Below, piece by piece: positions 21,019 to 30,637 of a DNA stretch of 34,550 nucleotides (the stretch's first letter is position 1; the number at the start of each line of letters is the position of its first letter). This DNA is from Methanococci archaeon (GTDB lineage Archaea; AGJL01; Methanococci; Methanococcales; Methanocaldococcaceae): positions 1-34,550 of the forward strand of contig JAADDS010000003.1 of the NCBI GenBank assembly GCA_013153845.1, read 5' to 3'. A model generated the notes under the pieces. That model ran no database searches and was not told the DNA's origin. It saw nothing but the letters and a program-made list of their open reading frames with translations. The translations under genes and the position numbers were made by a program.

Positions 21019-22362
21019 ATGGATTTAGAGGGTTATGTTAGAAGATGTCTAAGAAAAAAAATTCCAGAAAACAAAATAATCGAAGATGGATTTAAAAGAA
21101 TCTTGGAAATAAAAGAAGATGTTGATGATGTATTTGCTAAAAAATTTATAAAGGCAATTTTAGAGGAAGTAAAAACCTCAGAGAAAGCAAAAGAAATAGA
21201 AGATGAACATTTAAAAACTTTACTAAACTACCCAAGATCTGGTATAACGATGGGAAAGATGGGAGTGGGAAGTAGAGGAGAGGGAGATTTCTTTGTTCAT
21301 AGGGAGATTGCAAGAATAATAAAAAGCACAAAGGTTGATGCATACGTCTCAGCAGAAGAACAAGACGATGCAGGAATAGTTAAGGCAGATGCGAAATATA
21401 TTGTAGCAGCAATAGATGGAACTCACTCTCGACTAAGTGAATTTCCATTTTTAGGAGGATTCCATGTTGCAAGAGCAGCTTTAAGGGATGTTTTTGTTAT
21501 GGGGGCTGATGCAGTGGCATTAATAAGTGATATACACTTGGCTGACGATGGAGATATTGGAAAGATATTTGATTTTACAGCAGGAATTTGTGCCGTTTCT
21601 GAGGCAGTTAATGTTCCATTAATAGGTGGAAGCACACTTAGGATTGGAGGGGATATGGTAATTGGAGATCGATTGGTTAGTGCTGTTGGTGCTATCGGGG
21701 TTATTAAAGATGGAGAACCAACTGCAAGAAGAAATGCAGAAGTTGGAGATGTTATACTAATGACAGAAGGTAGCGGAGGCGGAACTATAACTACAACTGC
21801 TCTGTATTATGGATGGTTTGATGTGATTTATGAAACGTTAAATGTTGATTTTATAAAGGCATGTCAAAACTTAATAAAAAGTGGTTTAGTTAAAAAGGTC
21901 AGTGCAATGACCGACATTACAAACGGAGGGTTGAGAGGAGATGCTTATGAGATCTCTAAAACTGCAAATGTATCTCTAATCTTTGAGAAAGAAAAAGTTT
22001 ATAAAACGATCAATCCAAAGGTTTTGGAGATGCTTGAATCATTAAACATCGATCCACTTGGAATTTCCACCGACTCTTTGATGATAATATGTAAAGAAGA
22101 GGATGTTGAAGAGATAAAAAAATTAACTGGAAGTATAGAAGTAGGATATGTAGAAAAAGGGAGCGAGAGTTATCTGATAGATGGAGATAAAAAAATACCG
22201 CTGAAACCTATGTTTAGAGAATCTGCTTACACACCTGTCAAAAAGGTTGTTGGAGAGATGAAACCCGATAACTTCGAGGAAATGAAAGAGAAAGTAAGAA
22301 AGGCCTGTGATGATGCAATTAAAAAGAAGGATCTTGTTATAGAACTTATAAACAGCCGTTAG
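21019..22362 (+). CDS. AIR-synthase-related (PurM/HypE/SelD-fold) protein
   Basis: 447 residues. After a helical N-terminal extension of about 70 residues come the glycine-rich GKMGVGSRGEGDFFVH, a DAGIV...AAIDGTHSRLSEFPFLGG segment, and GGFHVARAALRDVFVMGADAVAL, typical of the N-terminal AIRS domain. MTDITNGGLRGDAYEI and GISTDSLMIIC mark the C-terminal AIRS domain. The superfamily (PurM, PurL, ThiL, SelD, HypE) phosphorylates or dehydrates oxygen groups using ATP. It matches none of these named members well, so the substrate is unknown. GGTGA at 21009-21013 favours the ATG at 21019 over the one at 21007. It overlaps the convergent methyltransferase gene by 17 bp. Confidence 0.8.
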   Translation: MDLEGYVRRCLRKKIPENKIIEDGFKRILEIKEDVDDVFAKKFIKAILEEVKTSEKAKEIEDEHLKTLLNYPRSGITMGKMGVGSRGEGDFFVHREIARIIKSTKVDAYVSAEEQDDAGIVKADAKYIVAAIDGTHSRLSEFPFLGGFHVARAALRDVFVMGADAVALISDIHLADDGDIGKIFDFTAGICAVSEAVNVPLIGGSTLRIGGDMVIGDRLVSAVGAIGVIKDGEPTARRNAEVGDVILMTEGSGGGTITTTALYYGWFDVIYETLNVDFIKACQNLIKSGLVKKVSAMTDITNGGLRGDAYEISKTANVSLIFEKEKVYKTINPKVLEMLESLNIDPLGISTDSLMIICKEEDVEEIKKLTGSIEVGYVEKGSESYLIDGDKKIPLKPMFRESAYTPVKKVVGEMKPDNFEEMKEKVRKACDDAIKKKDLVIELINSR

Positions 22363-23428
22363 AGGAAAATTTAATAAAAAACTTTTCGTCTCCAAAAAAC
22401 TCAGATCTCATTTTTTTAATAACTTTTGAAGAACTTAATGCCTCTTCCTGGATATTTAATATATAATCCGGAACTTTGCCCTTTTTTATCCTTTTAGTTG
22501 ATATAAATTTGTCCATTTTAATTAAGTCATCTTTTAATTTCTTTCTAAGCTCTCTTCTAAAATTTTCTATCTCTAACGAACTGAGAGATAAACTCTCATC
22601 TCGATAAGGTAAAGCAGTTGTTGACAATGCTATAACCCTTTCGTCAGTTCTATTAACCCTATCAACATCAAAGTTTGGGCACTTATAGGCAAGAGTTATC
22701 CCCCTCTTTCTTCCAACACTCTCTTTTTCTGAAATCTCAAATCCACAATCAACTAATGCACTTCTAAATGGTATTGAAGATGAGTAAGAGATCAACACTC
22801 CTCCTTTTTTTGTATTAAAAAACAACATCTCCAAAAAATCGTAAGTGTAGAGTGTTGGATCTCTCTTTGGAGAAAAGGCATCGTGAAAAATTGCATGATA
22901 ATCAGTTTTCTTTTTACAGATAAACTCTCTCGCATCCATAACATATACATGCACATTATCAAAGTTTGAAGCATATTCTATACCTTTTTTATTTAAAAAA
23001 TATTCTCTAACTTTATCTTTTATTATCTCATGCTCTTTATATGGAATATCTAAAAATAAGGTTAAAAATAAAACCTCTTCACATACTTCTACCATATCAA
23101 TATGTGCATTTTTGTTGTAGTGAAGGGCTGTGGTGGCGTTGTATCCTAATCCGCTACACAGATCCAATATTTTTGGTTGTTTTATGCTTGCTATGTTTGA
23201 GGGCTCAACAAATTTACAAATAGATTCTGTTAATGCCCCAATATTTGAATGCATTAATTCATCTTCACTCTCAGCTTTTAATGTAAATGTCCCATCTTTG
23301 GTTTTTACTAAGACATCGTTTTTTAGAAGGTCTTTAATTAAGGATCTTTTTATCTCATCCTCATTTTTTCCATCATATATTTTTATATATTTTTCGATAA
23401 TTTTTAAAGCTTTTTTATTTGGAAGCAT
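22346..23428 (-). CDS. MnmC-like SAM-dependent methyltransferase (DUF752)
   Basis: 360 residues. The N-terminal LVKTKDGTFTLKAESEDELMHS-type motif, the SAM site ILDLCSGLGYNA and HDAFSPKRDPTLYTYDFLEML followed by GGVLISYSSS and a GRKRG signature correspond to the MnmC methyltransferase domain, which in bacteria completes the mnm5 side chain of tRNA U34. The FAD-dependent second domain of bacterial MnmC is absent. The archaeal role is probably tRNA wobble modification, but is not shown. The 3' end overlaps the AIRS-related gene tail to tail by 17 bp; a GTGA ribosome-binding site precedes the ATG. A C-terminal helical extension of about 100 residues is of unknown use. Confidence 0.8.
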   Translation of the reverse strand: MLPNKKALKIIEKYIKIYDGKNEDEIKRSLIKDLLKNDVLVKTKDGTFTLKAESEDELMHSNIGALTESICKFVEPSNIASIKQPKILDLCSGLGYNATTALHYNKNAHIDMVEVCEEVLFLTLFLDIPYKEHEIIKDKVREYFLNKKGIEYASNFDNVHVYVMDAREFICKKKTDYHAIFHDAFSPKRDPTLYTYDFLEMLFFNTKKGGVLISYSSSIPFRSALVDCGFEISEKESVGRKRGITLAYKCPNFDVDRVNRTDERVIALSTTALPYRDESLSLSSLEIENFRRELRKKLKDDLIKMDKFISTKRIKKGKVPDYILNIQEEALSSSKVIKKMRSEFFGDEKFFIKFSSNGCL

Positions 23429-23529
23429 GTTTTCACGATACGCATTTTAATTTTACAAATTTTAATTTTTTAATTTTTTATATATATTGTAAAAAATCAC
23501 AAAATCTAACAACACTTCCTATTTAAACT

Positions 23530-24216
<687 letters not shown>

Positions 24217-24410
24217 TTAATTGCTTTTTTATTATGTTATTTGTTATGTTTTAATTACAATCTTTTAAGATTTACTAAAAATTAAAACCATTTTTGAACA
24301 ATAATTGTTTAGGGGAATAAAAATAAAATAAAAAATAAAAATTTAAAAACCCCTATAATGTAGAAAATATATTCCAATATTTTTATATATGCTTTTTATG
24401 TTTAATTCTA

Positions 24411-24430
24411 CATCGAAAAGTATATATAGA
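24411..24430 (+). promoter_or_regulatory. Strong promoter for the DUF169 gene
   Basis: CGAAAAG (BRE) plus TATATATA at 24414-24428, about 60 bp before the ATG. This is one of the best matches to the archaeal consensus in the window. The rest of the 296-bp gap 24190-24485 is empty A/T-rich DNA. Confidence 0.7.
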
Positions 24431-24485
24431 AGGGAGTTAAATAATATAGTTCGTAAAAAATACACAACCATCCACAGGTGAGATC

Positions 24486-25187
24486 ATGGATATTAATGAA
24501 GTAAGAACATATGCAAAAAAATTAATGGAATTGATGATGTTGGATAAACCATTTGTTGCTGTAAAATTAGCAAAATCTGAGGGGGAGATACCAGAGGGCT
24601 ATGAAACATTAGAAGAAGAAAGAAGACATTGTGAAATGATTCAGTTAGCAAGATTAGAAAGAAAAAAACTATATGCAACAGTTGATAAACACCTCTGTAA
24701 AGGAGGAGCTTATGCAATGGGTGTTTTTAGAAATCCACCTGAACCATTAGCAACAGGAAAACTATATGTCAAATTAGGAAACTTCAAAGATGAAGAAGCG
24801 GCTAAAAAAACAGTTGAAGCAATTCCAAAAGTTGAAGAAGAGATATATGCAACCGTTTATGCCCCATTGGACGAGACCGACTTTGTTCCTGATTCAATCG
24901 TATTCATTGGAGAGCCACTATATGCTTTAAGATTAGTTCAAGCAATGCTCTACCACAAAGGAGGAAGATTCCAAGCGGACTTCTCGGGAATACAGTCCTT
25001 ATGTGCTGATGCAGTTGCAGCTGTCTATACAAGAAAAGCACCAAACATGACCTTAGGTTGTAATGGTTCAAGAAAATACGCTGGAATTAAGCCAGAGGAA
25101 GTCGTTGTTGCCTTCCCACCTGAAAAATTAAAGGATATTGTTGAGGCAATAGAATATTTCAGACAAGTTTGGACATGTGGACATTAA
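24486..25187 (+). CDS. DUF169 family protein
   Basis: 233 residues that I place in DUF169 (PF02596). Recognisable parts are the N-terminal LDKPFVAVKLAKSEGEIPEGY, ERRHCEMIQLARLERKKLYA, HLCKGGAYAMGVF and the C-terminal SLCADAVAAVYTRKAPNMTL, LGCNGSRKYAGI. Five cysteines are spread through conserved blocks (HCE, LCKGG, LCAD, GCNG, TCGH), suggesting metal or Fe-S binding, but no function is known to me. A strong promoter and GGTGA ribosome-binding site imply high expression, and codon use looks like that of the abundant mcrA. It is monocistronic. Confidence 0.82.
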   Translation: MDINEVRTYAKKLMELMMLDKPFVAVKLAKSEGEIPEGYETLEEERRHCEMIQLARLERKKLYATVDKHLCKGGAYAMGVFRNPPEPLATGKLYVKLGNFKDEEAAKKTVEAIPKVEEEIYATVYAPLDETDFVPDSIVFIGEPLYALRLVQAMLYHKGGRFQADFSGIQSLCADAVAAVYTRKAPNMTLGCNGSRKYAGIKPEEVVVAFPPEKLKDIVEAIEYFRQVWTCGH

Positions 25188-25468
25188 ATTAACTTAAACA
25201 CCACATATATTTAGTTTTTAATTTTAATGCAATATTAAGATCTTAGAAAAAGCCATGGAGGCAGATCTGACAAAATTTTTTAACATCATGGGCATCTATC
25301 TATTTGATTATTTATTTAGTTTAATGGTAAAGGTAAGGTTGAAACGATATTTTTAGTTATAGTTAATTCAAAAAACTATTTAAAAAATAAATTCCATAAT
25401 TGAACATGGACAAAGGTAATAAAAACTAAAAACAAAAAACAAATTAAAAAACATTCAAGGTGTTTAAT

Positions 25469-25726
25469 ATGTCAAAGGTAAAAATTGAACTATTTACATC
25501 TCCAATGTGTCCTCACTGCCCTGCTGCTAAGAGGGTTGTTGAAGAAGTTGCAAGTGAAATGTCAAATGATGTGGATGTTGAATACATAAATGTTATGGAA
25601 AATCCTCAGAAAGCTGTTGAGTATGGAATAATGGCAGTTCCAACCATAGTAATAAATGGAGACGTTGAATTTATCGGAGCTCCTACAAAAGAGGCGTTGA
25701 TTGAAGCAATAAAGAGAAGATTGTAA
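25469..25726 (+). CDS. Small thioredoxin/glutaredoxin-like protein
   Basis: 85 residues with the thioredoxin fold and a CPHC active site at Cys14 and Cys17 (FTSPMCPHCPAAKRVV), and the cis-proline loop MAVPTIVING. It matches the 85-residue M. jannaschii thioredoxin MJ0307, a protein disulfide reductase. The frame extends upstream to a GTG at 25460, but that GTG is part of the AAGGTG ribosome-binding site, so the ATG at 25469 is the start. The next gene downstream has its own promoter. Confidence 0.92.
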   Translation: MSKVKIELFTSPMCPHCPAAKRVVEEVASEMSNDVDVEYINVMENPQKAVEYGIMAVPTIVINGDVEFIGAPTKEALIEAIKRRL

Positions 25727-25781
25727 ATATTAATTATATCTACCTTTTTATTTTCAAGTATACGGTTGATTGTATTTTTTG

Positions 25782-25796
25782 ATAAAGTATATATAG
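25782..25796 (+). promoter_or_regulatory. Promoter of the small cysteine-rich gene
   Basis: ATAAAGTATATATAGG is a consensus TATA element about 65 bp upstream of the ATG at 25858, of the same AAAGTATATATA type as before cdc48 and the DUF169 gene. Confidence 0.65.
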
Positions 25797-25857
25797 GTCT
25801 GAGAACACACGTTAATTTGTAATATTGTAAACCTAAATTAGTTTCAAAGTGAACGTT

Positions 25858-26040
25858 ATGAAATTGAGAATAATTTGCAAAGATGATAACTTTACAGATG
25901 ACGAGTTATGTATTAAATGCGAACTATGCGTGGGGAAAGATCTAATAACGATAATTAAAATGATGAATGAAGAATACGACATTGATGAAGTTATAATTCC
26001 AGATTGTCAAACTTTAAAGAGGGTTTTAAATCCCCGATAA
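25858..26040 (+). CDS. Small cysteine-rich protein, unknown
   Basis: 60 residues starting MKLRIICKDDNFTDDELC. Four cysteines lie in the first half, with the cluster CIKCELC at residues 18-24, and a fifth in the C-terminal PDCQTLKRVL. The order of predicted strands and helices (beta, Cys cluster, helix, VIIPDC strand, helix) could suit a small metal-binding fold; no named family recognised. A GTG nine bases upstream is less likely as start than the ATG. A strong dedicated promoter argues that it is a real gene. It lies between thioredoxin and the CLC gene, where I expect M. jannaschii MJ0306. Confidence 0.7.
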   Translation: MKLRIICKDDNFTDDELCIKCELCVGKDLITIIKMMNEEYDIDEVIIPDCQTLKRVLNPR

Positions 26041-26148
26041 TTCTTCTAATTTTATTTAACTTTTCTATCTCTACTTCTGTATCTCGATGTTAACTAATTT
26101 TATAACTTTTCTCTAATTAAAAACATATAATCACATAAAATAATAATT

Positions 26149-27333
26149 TTAAAATCTAATATATTTAAATATCGTCTCAAACTTGGTCATCTGATACCCA
26201 ATAACCGCCCCTATCGAAGACGGAACTGCAAAATCAAAACCAAAGATCTCGGTGCATAAAACTGCCCCACCCAATGGAGCGTTAGTAGTTGCTGAGAGGG
26301 TAGTTGCAATGCCCAAAACTATATACGGGGCTGAACAATCTCCCACAAGTGTTCCAAATATCATTCCTGAAATTGCTCCAATGCACATGGAGGGAAATAC
26401 CAAACCTCCTGGTGTTCCAGATCCAACTGTAAAAGACGTTGCTAACATTTTACCTACAAGTAGCATAATCAAAAATAACAAAGAAAAACTTTCAACAAGA
26501 AATAACTCTTTTGTAAGTTCTAAACCCATTCCCATAATTTCTGGGATGAAATATGCTATCACAGCAACCAATATCCCTCCGATCAACGTTTTAATACAGT
26601 AGGGAAGATTAAAACTATCAAATGTTAAGGATATTTTCTTATATGTCTTTATATAAATATGTGCAATTAGTGAACAGAAAAATGCTCCAACAATAAACAG
26701 AAAGAAATCATGCGGAGTTATAGTATAGGTTAATCTCAAATTAAACAGATGTTTTCTTCCAGTTATTATATAAAAAATCAAATATCCAACTACACTCGAA
26801 ACTATCGGTGGAATTAAATTAATATAGTTAAAATTCTCATGCTCAATGATCTCACAGGCAAGAATTGCAGTTCCTAAAGGAGCAGAAAACGCTCCACTCA
26901 GCCCTCCTGCAATTCCAGTTATGATAACCAACTCCCTATTTTTCAATTTTAGCAATCTATAAAGTTCATCGGCAAAAGATGCACTCGACTGAACACAGGG
27001 CCCCTCTTTCCCTGCACTTCCTCCAACAGCAATAACAGCCCCTGCCAATAAAATTTTCAAAACCCCTCTAAACCACGTTAATTTTTCATTAGTGTTTAGT
27101 GCTTTTAAGACCCTATCGATCCCAGAACCTTTCAATTCATAAATATGATCGACGAACAATCCTGCAACGAAAAAGATAATTGGAATTAACAAAATATTAT
27201 GTTTTTGGGGGAAATATTCTATAATAATCGCCATAATAACTGAACTTAACCCCCCAACAATACCAATCAACGATGCAATACTTATCCATTTGATTATTTT
27301 AATTAACTTTTTAAAGGGCAGAATGATATTCAT
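26149..27333 (-). CDS. CLC-family chloride channel/transporter
   Basis: 394 residues with about ten hydrophobic segments. CLC signatures: GSGIDRVL (69-76, in place of the usual GSGIP), GGSAGKEGP with the gating Glu110, GGLSGAFSAPLG and GSGTPGGLVFPS (about 304-315). The GSGID change at the first ion-binding loop is worth noting. No C-terminal CBS domains. It would move chloride or another anion, possibly coupled to protons. I believe it is orthologous to MJ0305, and MJ0307 (thioredoxin) is also adjacent here. GTGA precedes the ATG; a possible minus-strand TATA box lies at about 27475-27490. Confidence 0.88.
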   Translation of the reverse strand: MNIILPFKKLIKIIKWISIASLIGIVGGLSSVIMAIIIEYFPQKHNILLIPIIFFVAGLFVDHIYELKGSGIDRVLKALNTNEKLTWFRGVLKILLAGAVIAVGGSAGKEGPCVQSSASFADELYRLLKLKNRELVIITGIAGGLSGAFSAPLGTAILACEIIEHENFNYINLIPPIVSSVVGYLIFYIITGRKHLFNLRLTYTITPHDFFLFIVGAFFCSLIAHIYIKTYKKISLTFDSFNLPYCIKTLIGGILVAVIAYFIPEIMGMGLELTKELFLVESFSLLFLIMLLVGKMLATSFTVGSGTPGGLVFPSMCIGAISGMIFGTLVGDCSAPYIVLGIATTLSATTNAPLGGAVLCTEIFGFDFAVPSSIGAVIGYQMTKFETIFKYIRF

Positions 27334-27650
27334 ATATTTTCACTTGATTATTTTTTTCTTCATCATTTTCATTTTTAATTACATTATTATCACATCAATT
27401 TTATGATTTATGGTTTTGTTGGTATCTTATTAAAAGATTATCTTTATTTTTAACCTTTTTATCTATATTTGTATATTTTTATATACAGTCAAAGCAAGAG
27501 TGTAATACTAATTGGAATGAGGATGATTATTTAATACATACTCAAATATTTGTAGATAAAGTTATAAAAATGTATAAAAAGTAAGAGGGTATTATGAGGA
27601 TAAGATTATAAAGGTACCGTAGTTCCCATCACACATTTAAATGTTTTTAT
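27334..27650. other. Gene-free stretch between CLC gene and transposase relic
   Basis: 317 bp of A/T-rich DNA. It holds a probable CLC promoter (CTGTATATAAAAATATA on the minus strand at about 27474-27490) and no ORF of note. GGTACCGTAGTTCCCATC at about 27614-27631 is more GC-rich than its surroundings and may be the outer end of the old insertion sequence, but I could not match it to a convincing inverted repeat at the other end. Confidence 0.4.
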
Positions 27651-28038
27651 TCATTTATTGATTCTTTAATGTTGTAAGCGATTGTGAAGAGTAAAAGCTC
27701 AGCACTCAAACCTCTTTTACTCACAGATCGAATGTGCCTTGGGAATAACTCCACTAATTTGGATAAGTTTGTTTCAATCAACTTTCTTAATTTATTTAGT
27801 TTTTTATATTTTTTAGCTTCTTCATTTGATTATATCGTGTTTTTTCTTTTTAATTGGAATGAAATAAACTCTCCCAAGTTTAAATAGATTTTGGAGTCCT
27901 TTATCGATATAACCCTTATCTCCGATTATTACACTGTCTTTGAAGTCCCTAACGATTTCTTTATAATTTTCTTCTAAAATATCCTTATCATGCTGTTAAC
28001 TAGAAATATTATTATATAGAGGTAATTTCTCAGACATA
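27651..28038 (-). pseudogene. Internally deleted, frameshifted DDE transposase remnant
   Basis: On the minus strand an ATG at 28038 opens MSEKLPLYNNISS, hits an in-frame TAA at 27999-27997 and continues in the same frame as HDKDILEENYKEIV and VIIGDKGYIDKGLQNLF. At about 27826 the frame changes, and the reading goes on with NEEAKKYKKLNKLRKLIET, VELFPRHIRSVSKRGLSAEL and LLLFTIAYNIKESNK before TGA at 27653-27651. HD...(A/G)DKGYI...IET and the C-terminal helix resemble IS4/IS5- or IS982-like DDE transposases. About 13 N-terminal and 110 C-terminal codons remain, so more than half the gene is missing. It is dead by deletion, stop and frameshift. Confidence 0.82.
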
Positions 28039-28080
28039 ACTTACGATCCCCTCATTGGGAAATTGTCAATAGGTTAGGAA

Positions 28081-28096
28081 TTAATATATAAATAAT
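28081..28096 (+). promoter_or_regulatory. Probable thiL promoter
   Basis: TTAATATATAAATAAT, about 60-75 bp before thiL, is the only good plus-strand TATA candidate between the transposase relic and the gene. Confidence 0.5.
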
Positions 28097-28155
28097 AGAG
28101 GAATAAATAATTATTGCATTGTGGATATTATTTATTTTTACTTAGGGATATAATG

Positions 28156-29121
28156 ATGGATGAATTAAATATTATTAAACTGATTAAAAATACTCTAAAA
28201 TTTTCTAATGAACATATTGTAAAAGGCATTGATGATGACTGTGCAGTTATAAAAATTGATGAAAATTTTTATTTAGTTGCTACAACAGATATGATGATAA
28301 AAAAAACCCATATTCCTTCTATTTTAACTCCTCATGAGATTGGAGGAAGAATTCTAACTGCTAATGTCTCAGATATTGCATCAATGGGAGCTAAGCCATT
28401 GGCGTTTTTACTTTCACTATCTCTATCTGAAAAAGAAGCAAAAGAGGACTTCATAAGAGAGTTATATGAGGGATTAGATAAATTTTCAAGATTTTACGAC
28501 TGTCCAGTTGTTGGAGGAGATACAAACAAAGGAGATGAGCTTGTATTATCAGGAACCGCTATAGGAATAACTGACAACCCAATTTTTAGAGAGGGAAGAG
28601 TTGGGGATAAAATCGGAATAACCAACGATATTGGGAGAGTATACTGTGCTTTAAAATTATATTATCTCTTAAAAAATAGAAAAATTGAATTTAATGAGTT
28701 TAAAAAACTTTGTAGTAAGTATCCTCTAATAATCAAGAAGTTAAAAGTTCCGATAGCAAGAGTAAAAGAGGGCATTTTATTGAATAAATATAGGTTATTG
28801 AGAGGATGTTGTGATATTTCTGACGGATTAGGAAAAGAAATAACATACTTTAAAAATTTTGAGTTGAATAGCGATCATATTTTAAAAGCAGTTCCTGAGG
28901 ATGTGTTTGAGTTCTGTGAAGAGTTCAATTTAGATCCTTTAACAGTTGCATTAAACAGTGGAGAGGAATTTGAACTTCTTTTCACAACACCTAATTTAAA
29001 TAAAGTTAAGGAGGTTTTAAAACACCATTCAAAAGTTTTTGAGATAGGTAAAATAATTGAAGAAGGGAGATATATTGACGGAGAAGTATTCCGTGGGAGC
29101 GGATATGTCCATCGCTGGTAA
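28156..29121 (+). CDS. thiL: Thiamine-monophosphate kinase
   Basis: 321 residues of the PurM/AIRS fold. GIDDDCAVI, ATTDMMIKKTHIP, IGGRILTANVSDIASMGAKPLAFL, VGGDTNKGDELVLSGTAIG and CCDISDGLGKEI are ThiL blocks; acidic residues in DDD, TTDM and GGDT bind magnesium-ATP. It phosphorylates thiamine monophosphate to the active diphosphate. The open frame reaches back to a TTG at 28114, but AGGGA at 28144-28148 fits the ATGs at 28153 or 28156; I use the second. The archaeosortase gene begins within its last 17 bases. Confidence 0.9.
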   Translation: MDELNIIKLIKNTLKFSNEHIVKGIDDDCAVIKIDENFYLVATTDMMIKKTHIPSILTPHEIGGRILTANVSDIASMGAKPLAFLLSLSLSEKEAKEDFIRELYEGLDKFSRFYDCPVVGGDTNKGDELVLSGTAIGITDNPIFREGRVGDKIGITNDIGRVYCALKLYYLLKNRKIEFNEFKKLCSKYPLIIKKLKVPIARVKEGILLNKYRLLRGCCDISDGLGKEITYFKNFELNSDHILKAVPEDVFEFCEEFNLDPLTVALNSGEEFELLFTTPNLNKVKEVLKHHSKVFEIGKIIEEGRYIDGEVFRGSGYVHRW

Positions 29122-29584
29122 GTTAAAAATAAATAAACTCAAATCTATAATTAAGTTTTATGTCCTCTTCTTAACATTTTTTTATATGTTTAATTATTTT
29201 GGAGATTGTTTAATCACTCCAACATCAGTTTTTAGTTATTTTTTGATAAAACTACTAATCCCATCTGCAAAACTTCAAAAAAACCTTATAATATTACCAA
29301 ACGCTACTGTTGAGGTTGTTAAAGAATGTGTAGGAAGTTTTTTAATAGCCGGGTTTTTAGCATTAACAATAACTTACTCAAAAAAGATTAAAGATTTATT
29401 GATAGGATTATTTATTGTTTTTTTATCATATCTTATTAACATAATTCGAATAAGTGCAATATGCTACTTTTCGAACATGTATCCAAAAGATTCACAACTC
29501 TATCATGACATAATTGGTTATTTGATAATTTTAACTGCAACTCCTATTTTAACGCTTCTCTATTTTAAATTAATAAGTGAATAA
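29105..29584 (+). CDS. Archaeosortase family transpeptidase
   Basis: A 159-residue membrane protein with about four hydrophobic segments. The exosortase/archaeosortase triad is visible: Cys75 in VEVVKECVGSFLIAG, Arg115 in LINIIRISA and His134 in YHDIIGY, each placed at the edge of a membrane segment as in the family. Archaeosortases cut C-terminal sorting signals (PGF-CTERM type) of surface proteins and attach the new end to lipid. No substrate gene is in the window, and the subclass cannot be told. It overlaps thiL by 17 bp; GGGAG inside thiL precedes the ATG, so translation is probably coupled. The frame is open further upstream, but conservation begins after this start. Confidence 0.85.
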   Translation: MSIAGKLKINKLKSIIKFYVLFLTFFYMFNYFGDCLITPTSVFSYFLIKLLIPSAKLQKNLIILPNATVEVVKECVGSFLIAGFLALTITYSKKIKDLLIGLFIVFLSYLINIIRISAICYFSNMYPKDSQLYHDIIGYLIILTATPILTLLYFKLISE

Positions 29585-29649
29585 ATTAAATTGATTAACT
29601 AACAATCAAGAACAGTATAAAAAACCATTAAATAAAGACAAAAAATTAA

Positions 29650-30495
<846 letters not shown>

Positions 30496-30589
30496 AAAAT
30501 TTAGAAAGTAATATTTAATAATAATGGAATAGACATCTGTCTTTCATTGGATATACATAAATTTATCTTTAATTATTGCCAAAAAACTC

Positions 30590-30604
30590 TCTACTTTAAG
30601 TAGA
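30590..30604. promoter_or_regulatory. 15-bp palindrome upstream of rtcA
   Basis: TCTACTTTAAGTAGA is perfectly symmetrical around one central base and lies 34 bp before the rtcA ATG, where a repressor would block transcription or an RNA hairpin would form in the leader. A second short palindrome, AGACATCTGTCT, lies at 30531-30542. Function not known. Confidence 0.4.
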
Positions 30605-30637
30605 AAGCCATCATAAAATCGATCTTGGTGAGAAATA

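Noticed and set aside
25255-25356. 33-codon plus-strand ORF (MEADLTKFFNIMGIYLFDYLF...) between the DUF169 and thioredoxin genes
   Set aside because: It starts in a slightly GC-richer patch and looks hydrophobic, but has no good ribosome-binding site, promoter or recognisable motif; the length is within chance for this composition.
27684-27887. 67-codon plus-strand ORF
   Set aside because: It is antisense to the transposase remnant, which has recognisable protein motifs on the minus strand.
27613-28066. Terminal inverted repeats of the insertion-sequence relic
   Set aside because: The two ends share only TTCCCA and scattered bases; I could not define repeats or a target-site duplication, so boundaries are left open.
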